DNA of 17,307 bases from Faecalicoccus sp. (GTDB taxonomy: Bacteria > Bacillota_I > Bacilli_A > Erysipelotrichales > Erysipelotrichaceae), in NCBI GenBank assembly GCA_017941505.1, contig JAGAWH010000106.1, positions 1 through 17,307 of the forward strand, given 5' to 3'. The position numbers and the translations under genes were made by a program. Position 1 is the first letter of the stretch; the number at the start of each line of letters is the position of its first letter. Positions 1-6,433 of the stretch are shown piece after piece. A model generated the notes under the pieces. The model saw nothing but the letters and a program-made list of their open reading frames with translations. It was not told the origin of the DNA and did no database searches.

Positions 1-50
1 CAACCATCTGATCCGTAGTCAGACGCTCTATCCAATTGAGCTAAGGGCGC
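1..50 (-). tRNA. tRNA-Arg (ACG), 5' part only
   Basis: Read on the minus strand, the segment starts with the acceptor strand GCGCCCT. A D-stem/loop (GCTC...GAGC) follows, then an anticodon stem TCTGA/TCAGA enclosing the 7-base loop CTACGGA. U33 is followed by ACG, so the tRNA reads CGN arginine codons and A34 would be deaminated to inosine. The T-arm and 3' end lie beyond the left edge. The gene is transcribed away from the insertion sequence to its right, so it is not interrupted by it. Confidence 0.95.
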
Positions 51-78
51 AATTTCATTGCACATCAAGTGCTTAAAT

Positions 79-107
79 AATATAACATAGTGTTTTTCCT
101 TTTGCAA
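79..107 (-). promoter_or_regulatory. Proximal promoter of the tRNA-Arg gene
   Basis: On the minus strand a -35 TTGCAA (102-107) is followed after 17 bp by -10 TATATT (79-84). Transcription would start near 72, leaving a leader of about 20 nt before the tRNA. Spacing and position fit a housekeeping-sigma promoter. Nothing but sequence match supports it. Confidence 0.55.
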
Positions 108-144
108 GAAAGAAATTTAAATATTTATTTCTTCCTGCATTTCG

Positions 145-172
145 ATTATAACAGATATCAATTTATATGCAA
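145..172 (-). promoter_or_regulatory. Distal promoter of the tRNA-Arg gene
   Basis: On the minus strand a -35 TTGCAT (167-172) precedes a perfect -10 TATAAT (145-150) by 16 bp. The -35 box ends exactly where the duplicated target sequence of the insertion element begins. The promoter core therefore survived the insertion, but everything upstream of -35 is now duplicated target and IS sequence. Confidence 0.5.
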
Positions 173-200
173 ACGCAAGATGAGCTTCAAATTTGTATCA
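173..200 (+). repeat. Target-site duplication, left copy (28 bp)
   Basis: The sequence from ACGCAAGATG to GTATCA is identical to 1969-1996. The match extends one base further left (172 and 1968 are both A), so the duplication is 28 or 29 bp. Such long duplications are known for the IS1202 group of transposases and are unusual for most other insertion sequences. Confidence 0.95.
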
Positions 201-220
201 TGTGGTTATCAAGCGATAAT
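193..220 (+). promoter_or_regulatory. Possible hybrid promoter across the left IS junction
   Basis: TTGTAT (193-198), supplied by the target duplication, is followed after 16 bp by GATAAT (215-220) in the left inverted repeat. Together they form a plausible outward-in promoter toward the transposase gene. The same TTGTAT in the right copy of the duplication serves the HAD gene promoter. Confidence 0.35.
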
Positions 221-227
221 GTCTTAA
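201..227 (+). repeat. Left terminal inverted repeat
   Basis: Eighteen of 27 positions match the reverse complement of 1942-1968. The first three bases (TGT) agree, and the strongest block is GCGATAATGTCTTAA (213-227) against GCGAAAATGTCTCAA at the other end. A further partial copy, GGGAAAATGTCTCAAA, lies just inside (238-253), suggesting two transposase-binding sites at this end. Confidence 0.8.
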
Positions 228-269
228 TAGTTATCGAGGGAAAATGTCTCAAATCGATCTGCAGATTAC

Positions 270-297
270 TTGTACTATCACCTGATGATTATATATG
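270..297 (+). promoter_or_regulatory. Candidate internal promoter of the transposase gene
   Basis: TTGTAC (270-275) is followed by TATATG (292-297) after 16 bp, predicting a start near 304. That start lies inside the loop of the hairpin at 276-322, so an mRNA made here would lack the hairpin's left arm. The -10 match is moderate. Confidence 0.4.
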
Positions 298-322
298 CTG
301 GCTATGTTTTCATCAGGAGGTA
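276..322 (+). promoter_or_regulatory. Hairpin that would bury the transposase ribosome site
   Basis: CCTGATGA (281-288) pairs perfectly with TCATCAGG (310-317). After one mismatch (280/318), bases 276-279 pair with 319-322, including one G-U. The whole Shine-Dalgarno sequence AGGAGG (315-320) lies in the right arm. An RNA entering from outside the element could fold this way; one started near 304 could not. IS10 and IS50 limit expression from read-through transcripts by the same principle. Confidence 0.55.
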
Positions 323-330
323 TTAATTAA

Positions 331-1725
331 ATGAAAGAGGTTATTTTAAAAATGAATGAAAACGAAAAGTATCTGGTAATCAAGGATCTTGTTGACCATG
401 ACGGCAACAAGGACAGGGCCGCCCGCAAGCTCGGGATTTCCCGCAGACAGGTCGACAGACTTATTATCGTCTACAAAGAAAAAGGAAAAGCCGGTTTCAT
501 ACACGGAAACAGAAACCGGCAGCCGGCTAATTCGATCTCACAAGAATTATCCGATACGATTGTAACCCTGTATGCGGAGGAATATCAAGGCTGGAATTTC
601 AGCCACTTCCATGACAAGCTGGTCGAGGATGAGAACATCAAGGTCTCCTACGCTTCCGTTTACAGCATACTCACAAAGGCCGGCTTCAATTCTCCAAAGG
701 TCCGGAAAAGCACACGCATCAGGAAAGCGAAGGCCGCAAGGCTGGCAGAAAAGAAACCGGGAACCATTCCTGAACCGGAAGAAAGCGGAAATATGGAGAT
801 CCCCATTGAACTCTCCCATCCGCGCAGGGAGCGCTCAAAGTATTTTGGAGAGAGGGTCGAGATGGATGCCTCGATCCATAAATGGTTCGGTGATTTCAAA
901 ACAGCTCTGCATCTGGCGGTCGATCACGCATCCGGCAATGTCCTGGCGGCATGGTTCGAAAAGCAGGAGACACTCAAGGGATATTACCAGCTTCTATGGA
1001 CGATCCTTACCACCTACGGCATACCCATGATGTTCTTCACGGATAACCGCACCGTCTTCAACTATAACCGCTCCGACCTCAAGAAAGACAGCAGTGATGT
1101 GCTCACACAGTTCGGATATGCCTGCAAGCAGCTGGGCATCGTGATAAAGACCAGCAGTGTCTCACAGGCAAAGGGGCTTGTGGAAAGGGACAACGGAACA
1201 TTTCAGGACAGACTGGTCAATGAACTGAGGAAAAATAAGATTACGACGATCGAAAGGGCCAATGAGTATCTGGTCAATGTCTTTGTCCCGGATTTCAATA
1301 GACGCTTCGGTATGGACATCAAGCGGTTTACCTCGGTTATGGAAGAGCCGCCTTCCAGAGAAAAGCTCAACGTGATCCTGTCTGTGCTGTCTCCCAGAAA
1401 ATTTGACAATGGCTCTGCGATCAGATATGAGAACCATTACTACCAGGCTCACGACGAAAATGACCGGCTTGTCTGCTTCAGGCCAAAGCAGGAATGTCTG
1501 GTTGCCAGAGCGTTTGACGGTAATCTGTACGTTACGGTTGGAGAGCTTGTATACAGATTAGTCGAATTAAAGAAGAACGCCGCCACGTCTGCCGAGATAG
1601 ACCCTGAGCAGGATAAGCCGGAGGAAAAGAAGCATTACATTCCGCCGATGGGCCATCCGTGGAGGGTCCAGCAATTCAAGAAGCACAGGGACGATGCACA
1701 CCGGTTCCAGATGTACGGACTATAG
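331..1725 (+). CDS. DDE transposase of the IS1202/ISNCY type
   Basis: This 464-residue protein cuts and joins the ends of the surrounding element. Residues 1-70 hold a helix-turn-helix (GNKDRAARKLGISRRQVDRL, about 25-44) for DNA recognition. Residues about 165-330 form the RNase H-like catalytic core with the acidic triad D179 (in VEMDAS), D238 (in FFTDNR) and E285 (in KGLVERDNGT). The C-terminal part is a small beta-rich domain (about 360-412), ending with a PPMGHPWR signature typical of ISNCY transposases. A strong AGGAGG lies 10 bases before the ATG. All catalytic residues are present and no frameshift is seen, so the enzyme is probably active. Base composition is higher in G and C than that of the flanking genes, as expected for a mobile gene. 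IS481-like transposases share the core, but length, C-terminus and the long duplication favour IS1202. Confidence 0.93.
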   Translation: MKEVILKMNENEKYLVIKDLVDHDGNKDRAARKLGISRRQVDRLIIVYKEKGKAGFIHGNRNRQPANSISQELSDTIVTLYAEEYQGWNFSHFHDKLVEDENIKVSYASVYSILTKAGFNSPKVRKSTRIRKAKAARLAEKKPGTIPEPEESGNMEIPIELSHPRRERSKYFGERVEMDASIHKWFGDFKTALHLAVDHASGNVLAAWFEKQETLKGYYQLLWTILTTYGIPMMFFTDNRTVFNYNRSDLKKDSSDVLTQFGYACKQLGIVIKTSSVSQAKGLVERDNGTFQDRLVNELRKNKITTIERANEYLVNVFVPDFNRRFGMDIKRFTSVMEEPPSREKLNVILSVLSPRKFDNGSAIRYENHYYQAHDENDRLVCFRPKQECLVARAFDGNLYVTVGELVYRLVELKKNAATSAEIDPEQDKPEEKKHYIPPMGHPWRVQQFKKHRDDAHRFQMYGL

Positions 1726-1788
1726 GAAAATGAGCTCTTCGAGCAGGAGCGGGAGCAGAGCCAAGGGGCATACCTGCCGGTGGAGATT

Positions 1789-1850
1789 TTTGCGAAGCGA
1801 AAATACAACCGCCCGCCCTTTGCGAAGCGACACGGACCACCCTTGCGAAA
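1789..1850 (+). repeat. Subterminal repeats near the right IS end
   Basis: TTTGCGAAGCGA occurs exactly at 1789-1800 and 1819-1830, and a shorter TTGCGAAA follows at 1843-1850. The right inverted repeat contains CTTTGCGAAAA in the opposite orientation, so these may be additional transposase-binding sites. The stretch 1726-1941 has no credible gene; it holds these repeats and two hairpins. Confidence 0.5.
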
Positions 1851-1851
1851 A

Positions 1852-1879
1852 GGAAAAAGAACCTAACCGTTCTTTTTCC
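1852..1879 (+). terminator. Perfect 11-bp hairpin downstream of the transposase gene
   Basis: GGAAAAAGAAC (1852-1862) and GTTCTTTTTCC (1869-1879) are exact complements around the loop CTAACC. The stem carries its own T-run in the right arm. It is the first strong stem after the transposase stop and probably ends that transcript, protecting the downstream HAD gene from read-through. The lack of a clean T-tract after the stem lowers confidence. Confidence 0.45.
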
Positions 1880-1907
1880 CTGCCTCCCCGGCGAGGGGAA
1901 TATAAAA

Positions 1908-1926
1908 AGCGGGAAATTTTCCCGCT
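1908..1926. terminator. Short perfect palindrome near the right IS end
   Basis: AGCGGGAAA (1908-1916) and TTTCCCGCT (1918-1926) are exact complements around one base; a real fold would open a few A-T pairs as the loop. It is symmetric and could act on either strand as a second transcriptional stop or as a protein site. No long T-tract follows. Confidence 0.35.
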
Positions 1927-1941
1927 AATCATCGCTCATTT

Positions 1942-1968
1942 TTGAGACATTTTCGCAAAGTATTGACA
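1942..1968 (-). repeat. Right terminal inverted repeat
   Basis: The reverse complement begins TGTCAATACTTTGCGAAAAT and matches the left end at 18 of 27 positions. It fixes the element's right boundary at 1968, so the target duplication begins at 1969. Confidence 0.8.
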
Positions 1969-1996
1969 ACGCAAGATGAGCTTCAAATTTGTATCA
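1969..1996 (+). repeat. Target-site duplication, right copy (28 bp)
   Basis: Identical to 173-200. It contains TTGTAT (1989-1994), the likely -35 box of the HAD gene, so duplicating the target restored that promoter on this side. Confidence 0.95.
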
Positions 1997-2017
1997 ACTG
2001 AAATGGGATGTTAAAAT
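1989..2017 (+). promoter_or_regulatory. Promoter of the HAD phosphatase gene
   Basis: TTGTAT (1989-1994) and TAAAAT (2012-2017) are separated by 17 bp, and the ribosome site follows at 2028. The -35 lies in the duplicated target, the -10 in undisturbed host DNA. Before insertion the same promoter would have existed at the single target copy. Confidence 0.5.
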
Positions 2018-2040
2018 GGTTCGGGAAAAGGAGTGGAATT

Positions 2041-2877
2041 ATGATTAAATTATTCGCCAGTGACTTGGATGGCAGCTTTTTAAATATTGATCATCAAATG
2101 GATGAAAACCAGATAGACTGCTTAAAAAGAATTCACGAAAATGACTGTTTATTTGCGATTGCCACCGGAAGAGGACAAAACGGTGTGACACGGATGCCGG
2201 AGCTTTATGAAGCAGGAACCTATGCCATTTTATTGAATGGTGCAATCATACAAGATCTCTCCCACAACATTATTTATAAAAAACCAATAGATAAGGAATT
2301 TATTAAACATCTGTATCATGATCTTTCCGAGTTTCCTTTTGAATATTGCACAGAGCATTTGATTTATACGGCAGCCTCCAAAGATGCCTGGTTAGAAAGA
2401 AGAAGACAGAATAACCGGGGATGGATGACTAAACGCAAAGGTGACTTTGAAAAATTCATGGAAGCGTTCCGTTTTGATACACCGTTGGATTTATTATTAG
2501 AGAAATCGGTTTATAAAATTAATCTAAGTGAGCCGGATGAAGACAAACGCAGAATCATTCATTCCTATTTGGAACAACATACCCATAGCGTAGTGAATGC
2601 ACCTTCCAATCCTATTTATATTGAGCTTACCGATCAAAGTGTAAATAAGGCCAGCGGTGTTAAGATGTTAGGAAGACTTCTTGGCATTGATGATAATTCC
2701 ATTGCGGTATTTGGCGATGGCGGAAATGATGTCGTTATGCTTGAGGCTTTCCATCATTCCTATGCACCGGCCGATGCCTTTAAAGAAGCTTTAGAGGCTG
2801 CAAATTATACGACTTTATCCTGTGAAGAATATGGGGTAGTCAAAAAAATCAATGAGATACTGGAAAGAGCGAAATAA
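2041..2877 (+). CDS. Cof-type HAD-IIB sugar/nucleotide phosphatase
   Basis: This 278-residue protein belongs to the Cof/YbjI/YidA group of haloacid dehalogenase phosphatases, magnesium-dependent cytoplasmic enzymes that usually hydrolyse small phosphate esters such as sugar phosphates or FMN. The motifs are present in order: the nucleophile pair D8 and D10 in SDLDGS, T42 in ATGR, K203 in VNKASG, and D226/D230 in FGDGGND. The cap insert between about 85 and 190 is the C2 type. The usual DLDGT is DLDGS here, a mild change. The ATG at 2041 was chosen over one 33 bases upstream because AAGGAG (2028-2033) sits 7 bases before it and family members begin with MIKLFASD-like sequence. The gene has its own promoter and terminator and seems monocistronic. 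The substrate cannot be told from sequence. Confidence 0.9.
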   Translation: MIKLFASDLDGSFLNIDHQMDENQIDCLKRIHENDCLFAIATGRGQNGVTRMPELYEAGTYAILLNGAIIQDLSHNIIYKKPIDKEFIKHLYHDLSEFPFEYCTEHLIYTAASKDAWLERRRQNNRGWMTKRKGDFEKFMEAFRFDTPLDLLLEKSVYKINLSEPDEDKRRIIHSYLEQHTHSVVNAPSNPIYIELTDQSVNKASGVKMLGRLLGIDDNSIAVFGDGGNDVVMLEAFHHSYAPADAFKEALEAANYTTLSCEEYGVVKKINEILERAK

Positions 2878-2899
2878 TGCGTATGTTTCGCTCTTTTTT
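2864..2899 (+). terminator. Intrinsic terminator of the HAD gene
   Basis: AAAGAGCGAAA (2864-2874) pairs with TTTCGCTCTTT (2886-2896) around an 11-base loop, followed by more T residues. The left arm is the last codons of the gene and the stop codon is in the loop. Confidence 0.9.
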
Positions 2900-2923
2900 G
2901 CTATAATGGGAAAACGAGGTGAT
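2899..2923 (+). promoter_or_regulatory. Extended -10 promoter and short leader of tldD
   Basis: TGCTATAAT (2899-2907) is a perfect -10 with the TGN extension; no good -35 is present. The predicted start near 2914 leaves a leader of only about 14 bases, almost all of it the ribosome site GAGGTGAT (2916-2923). The promoter is packed directly against the T-tract of the preceding terminator. Confidence 0.6.
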
Positions 2924-2927
2924 GTGA

Positions 2928-4316
2928 ATGTTACAAAAAGTACAATTAGAAGAATATTTATCACGCTGCATGAATTCTCAAGCAGATTTTGCGGAGATAT
3001 TTGAAGAAGAAGGAACAACGGAATCCATCTCAATGCTCAATGACAAGGTTGAAAATGTTAACCGGGTTGTACGCGGGGGTATCGGAATCCGATTATATAA
3101 AGGAATTCAATCGGTTTACGGATACTCTAATGATACGGATAAAGAATCATTGATTACGATGATTGATGATCTTCGTGCTGCCTTTGGCACAGAAGAAAAA
3201 GACGCCAATATTGTGTTGACGGAAGTGGATATTCCCAACAACAATCCGGTCAAGGTTGACTTTGAATCTGTATCCTTAAAGGATAAAGCTGCTTTATTAA
3301 TCCGTGCGGATAAGGCAGCTAAAGACGCAGATGAAAAGATCGTAAAGACACAAAGCTCACTTTCTAACGTGAAGCAGAATGTACAGATTTCCAACAGTGA
3401 AGGAAGATTGGTTAAGGATACTCGTGTACGTACACGTCTTGCCTTAACTGCATATGCCGGACAGGGTGACAACTTCCAAAGCGGAAGTGACTCACCGGGA
3501 GCCGGTATGGGATTGGAATTCTATGAAAATACCACTCCGGAAGAAATCGGTAAGGAAGCCGCCCGCACGGCTTTAGTTCTTTTAGATGCCAAAGACTGTC
3601 CATCCGGTAAGATGCCGGTTATTATCGACAATGGCTTTGGCGGTGTTATCTTCCATGAAGCCTGCGGTCATGCCTTAGAGGCAAGCGCTGTTTCAAAATC
3701 ACAGAGTGTCTTCACCGATAAATTGGGTAAGCAGATTGCCAATACCTGTGTTACTGCCATTGATGATGGTACCATCCCAAATGCCTGGGGTTCCCAGAAT
3801 GTAGATGATGAAGGAAATCCGCAGCAAAGAAGAGTTCTCATCAAAGATGGTATCTGTACTTCTTATATGGTTGACCGTTTGAACGGCAGAAGAATGGGAA
3901 TGGAATCCACCGGAAGCTCAAGACGCCAGTCTTATAAGTATGAGCCGACATCCCGTATGTCCAATACCTTTATTGCACCGGGAAAAGATTCTTTTGAGGA
4001 CTTATTTGTCGGCATTGAAAAAGGTTTATACTGCAAGAAGATGGGTGGCGGCAGTGTCAACCCACAGACCGGCGAATTTAACTTTGCGGTCAATGAAGGC
4101 TATATGATTGAGAACGGAAAGATTACTTATCCGGTAAAAGGAGCATCTTTGATCGGAAACGGTAAAGACATATTGATGAATATTGATAAAGTATGTTCAA
4201 ATCTGAAGCGTGCACAGGGTATGTGCGGGGCTGCCAGCGGAAATATCCCAACAGATGTCGGTCAGCCTGCCATTCGTGTGACATCAATTACAGTAGGAGG
4301 CACTGCCAATGAATAA
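2928..4316 (+). CDS. tldD: TldD-type zinc metalloprotease
   Basis: This 462-residue protein is the catalytic half of the TldD/TldE protease, which in E. coli digests unfolded peptides threaded into its central chamber, matures microcin B17 and helps remove the CcdA antitoxin. The zinc motif HEACGH lies at 243-248 in a well-conserved stretch (GGVIFHEACGHALEA). C433, in GMCGAASGNIPTDVGQP, matches the third zinc ligand seen in the E. coli structure. Length agrees with the family. The ribosome site ends 4 bases before the ATG. The stop overlaps the tldE start by 8 bases, so the two subunits are translationally coupled and probably made in equal amounts. It is cytoplasmic, with no signal peptide. 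Confidence 0.96.
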   Translation: MLQKVQLEEYLSRCMNSQADFAEIFEEEGTTESISMLNDKVENVNRVVRGGIGIRLYKGIQSVYGYSNDTDKESLITMIDDLRAAFGTEEKDANIVLTEVDIPNNNPVKVDFESVSLKDKAALLIRADKAAKDADEKIVKTQSSLSNVKQNVQISNSEGRLVKDTRVRTRLALTAYAGQGDNFQSGSDSPGAGMGLEFYENTTPEEIGKEAARTALVLLDAKDCPSGKMPVIIDNGFGGVIFHEACGHALEASAVSKSQSVFTDKLGKQIANTCVTAIDDGTIPNAWGSQNVDDEGNPQQRRVLIKDGICTSYMVDRLNGRRMGMESTGSSRRQSYKYEPTSRMSNTFIAPGKDSFEDLFVGIEKGLYCKKMGGGSVNPQTGEFNFAVNEGYMIENGKITYPVKGASLIGNGKDILMNIDKVCSNLKRAQGMCGAASGNIPTDVGQPAIRVTSITVGGTANE

Positions 4317-5634
4317 ACAGGCTTGGATTGAATATGCCCTGAAAAAGGGTATGGAAAGTTTTGAAATTTACGAAAACATTTCTAAACAGCGAGAGGTAAC
4401 CTGGTTTGAAGGTCAGATGGATACCTTTGTGACAAGCTCGGTAACCGGAACTTCGATCCGCGGTATCTACAACGGAAAAATGGCTTACATGGCTTTAGAA
4501 GAAGTCAAGGATGAAGCCATGGAATCAATTATTGATGCCCTGATTGATCAGGCCAAAACGGTGACATCAACAGATATTGATAAGATTAGAGAACCACAGG
4601 ATACCACACCTGTTGAAAATCACAAGAACTGGGTTCAGCCTTCCATGGAACAGATTCAATCGGTTTTAAAGGAGCTGGAAACTAAGATCATGGCATATGA
4701 TCCTAGAATCATTCAGGTAACCACCCTTGGATGGCAGGAAGCCCTGGGTGAACGTTCTATTACGAATTCTTACGGCATGAAGGTGGAAGATGAAGACCGC
4801 ATGCAGATTCTTGTGGCAGGTGCTGCCTGCAAACAGGATGATGATATCAAGGATGATTACAACGTTGAAGTTGTCTATGATTTAAATAATCTGGACAAAG
4901 ATGCTTTTGTAAAGGAATTGTGCGACCGCACATTAAATAAATTAGGCGCGGTTACTTTATCCAGCCGTACATGTCCGGTTATCTTTGAAAAAGATGCGAT
5001 GACCTCTTTATTCAGCGCATTTACCGGATTATACAGCGGGGATCTTATTTATAAGGGAATTTCACCGTTAAAGGATAAATTAAACACAAAGATCTTCTCG
5101 GAAAAGATTACGGTAGTGGATAATCCGCGCAATACGGATGCCTTATCCATCGCCAACTTTGATGATGAAGGCTGTCCGACAAAGGAAAAGATCCTTGTCA
5201 AAGATGGAGTCTTTACTACAATTCTTCATAACACAAAGAGTGCTTTACAGATGAATACGGAAAGTACCGGCAACGGCTTTAAATCCGGATATGCCTCATC
5301 GGTAGGCGTATCGCCGATGAATTGTTACATTGTTCCGGGACAGAAGAGCTTAGATGAGCTGTGTGACCAAATGAAGGATGGCTTTGTGATTACCGATTTA
5401 GCAGGTTTACATGCGGGTATTGATTTTGTGACCACAAACTTCTCTTTGCAGTGCTCCGGTTATTGGGTAAAAGACGGCAAAAGAAATCAAAGCGTGACTT
5501 TGGTTACCGTGGCAGCTAATTTCCTTGATTTGATGAAAAAGGTCACAGATGTAGGAAGTGATCTGGATTGGAAATACCGTTCGGTGGTAGCACCGAGTAT
5601 CGCATTTTCTGAATGTGCGATCAGTGGAGAATAA
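4309..5634 (+). CDS. tldE: TldE/PmbA, non-catalytic partner of TldD
   Basis: This 441-residue protein has the overall TldD/PmbA fold but no HExxxH zinc motif, as expected for the regulatory subunit that forms the barrel-shaped heterodimer with TldD. Characteristic parts are the N-terminal FEIYENISKQREVTWFEGQM region, the central DNPRNTDALSIANFDDEGCP loop and the C-terminal YWVKDGKRNQSVTLVTVAAN segment. AGGAGG (4295-4300) inside the end of tldD lies 8 bases before the ATG. The gene is followed after 2 bases by the SseB-like gene, so the three are one transcript. Confidence 0.95.
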   Translation: MNKQAWIEYALKKGMESFEIYENISKQREVTWFEGQMDTFVTSSVTGTSIRGIYNGKMAYMALEEVKDEAMESIIDALIDQAKTVTSTDIDKIREPQDTTPVENHKNWVQPSMEQIQSVLKELETKIMAYDPRIIQVTTLGWQEALGERSITNSYGMKVEDEDRMQILVAGAACKQDDDIKDDYNVEVVYDLNNLDKDAFVKELCDRTLNKLGAVTLSSRTCPVIFEKDAMTSLFSAFTGLYSGDLIYKGISPLKDKLNTKIFSEKITVVDNPRNTDALSIANFDDEGCPTKEKILVKDGVFTTILHNTKSALQMNTESTGNGFKSGYASSVGVSPMNCYIVPGQKSLDELCDQMKDGFVITDLAGLHAGIDFVTTNFSLQCSGYWVKDGKRNQSVTLVTVAANFLDLMKKVTDVGSDLDWKYRSVVAPSIAFSECAISGE

Positions 5635-5636
5635 AT

Positions 5637-6416
5637 ATGGCAGAAATGTATGTGAACACCATGATGCAGGAAGCTCTAAAGGCAATGGGAGAAAAAAGAA
5701 CACCGATTGCGGTGGAGAATATGATCCTTGCCCTGACATCATCCAAATTTTATTGTCCTGCATCCTGGGATAAAGATCCTAAGATCGGTCCAAAGGGAGA
5801 AAAAATCTTTGAACCGGATACAAAATTTAATTTATTGATGTTGGAAGGACCGGATAAGAAACGATATATCCCTTTATTTACTTCAATGGATGAGGCAAAA
5901 AAATGGGAAGATATCAAAGACTTAGAGTGTTTACTTTTAACCTATGAACAGTTTGAACCATGGGTAGAAGCTTCGAAACACGAAGTTCAGGGAATTGTGA
6001 TTGATCCGTTTGGCTTCTCTATCCCTCTGGATGCAGAATTTGTGAGTGCCCTAAAAAAGGAAACTTCAAAAAGCGTTCTTCGTGAACAGACGATTCAAAA
6101 AGGGGAAACGATTGCGGTAAGAGATCCGATTCGTAAAATCGATGATTTTAAGGAAGCGTTATGTGATATCGCATCCCAATATCAGGAAATCAAGCGCGTT
6201 TGGTTAAAGGAAAGATTAGTCAAAGGCAAACCTTCGCATTGGTTTATCATTGTGGAAATGCAGCCGGAAAATCCGAAATTGTTCCAGACAATCGGGCATA
6301 CCTGTAGAAAACTGGCCCATGATAAAGAAATGGAATTTGTGTTTGCGTCCATTCCTTCCGCTAAATCAATGATTGAAAATACAACACCGATTTACAATGT
6401 AGAAAGCTGTGAATAA
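5637..6416 (+). CDS. SseB-like protein
   Basis: This 259-residue protein resembles the SseB family (named after enhanced serine sensitivity in E. coli), whose molecular role is not established. An N-terminal SseB domain spans about 25-140, with the typical YIPLFTSMDEAKKW, LECLLLTYEQFEPWVEA and GIVIDPFGFSIPLD segments. A second SseB C-terminal domain spans about 155-255 (IKRVWLKERLVKGKPSHWFIIVEMQP). There is no signal peptide or membrane segment. The ATG at 5637 has GGAGA 6 bases upstream and is preferred to an in-frame ATG at 5613 inside tldE. Its place as the third gene of the tldDE operon is the main functional clue and suggests a link to protein quality control, which is inference only. 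Confidence 0.8.
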   Translation: MAEMYVNTMMQEALKAMGEKRTPIAVENMILALTSSKFYCPASWDKDPKIGPKGEKIFEPDTKFNLLMLEGPDKKRYIPLFTSMDEAKKWEDIKDLECLLLTYEQFEPWVEASKHEVQGIVIDPFGFSIPLDAEFVSALKKETSKSVLREQTIQKGETIAVRDPIRKIDDFKEALCDIASQYQEIKRVWLKERLVKGKPSHWFIIVEMQPENPKLFQTIGHTCRKLAHDKEMEFVFASIPSAKSMIENTTPIYNVESCE

Positions 6417-6433
6417 TTCACGGCTTTTTCTTT
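6403..6433. terminator. Terminator between the sseB-like gene and the rpiR-type gene; copy 1 of a 31-bp repeat
   Basis: AGCTGTGAA (6405-6413) pairs with TTCACGGCT (6417-6425) with one G-U; the loop is TAA, the stop codon of the SseB-like gene itself. TTTTTCTTT follows on the plus strand. Read from the minus strand the stem is preceded by AAAAA and followed by a short TTTCT, so it may also stop the convergent regulator transcript. The 31 bases are repeated without change at 10846-10876. Confidence 0.88.

Larger units (their letters stand above)
201..1968 (+). mobile_element. IS1202/ISNCY-type insertion sequence, complete (1768 bp)
   Basis: The element starts with TGT and ends with ACA and is flanked by a 28-bp duplication. 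It contains one intact DDE transposase gene and has partly matching 27-bp ends. IS1202 of pneumococcus is a good parallel: about 1.75 kb, one gene, imperfect inverted repeats of about 23 bp and a 27-bp target duplication (recalled from the literature). The coding part is visibly richer in G and C than the neighbouring host genes, which suggests recent arrival from another background. With intact ends, intact gene and perfect duplication, the insertion looks recent and possibly still mobile. Confidence 0.9.

Noticed and set aside
1694..1945. 83-codon open frame at the IS right end
   Set aside because: It overlaps the transposase end, runs through repeats and hairpins, and has no ribosome site or recognisable protein pattern.
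173..1996. 28-bp direct repeats next to a tRNA gene as attachment sites of an integrated element
   Set aside because: The repeats lie outside the tRNA, no tyrosine or serine integrase is present, and the enclosed DNA has inverted ends and a DDE transposase, so they are a transposition target duplication.
120..2020. dif or pdif site beside the insertion
   Set aside because: Some IS1202-group elements insert near Xer recombination sites, so I looked for an 11-6-11 dif-like sequence on both sides. Only weak half-site similarity (ATGTTAAA at 2008-2015) was found, without a partner arm.
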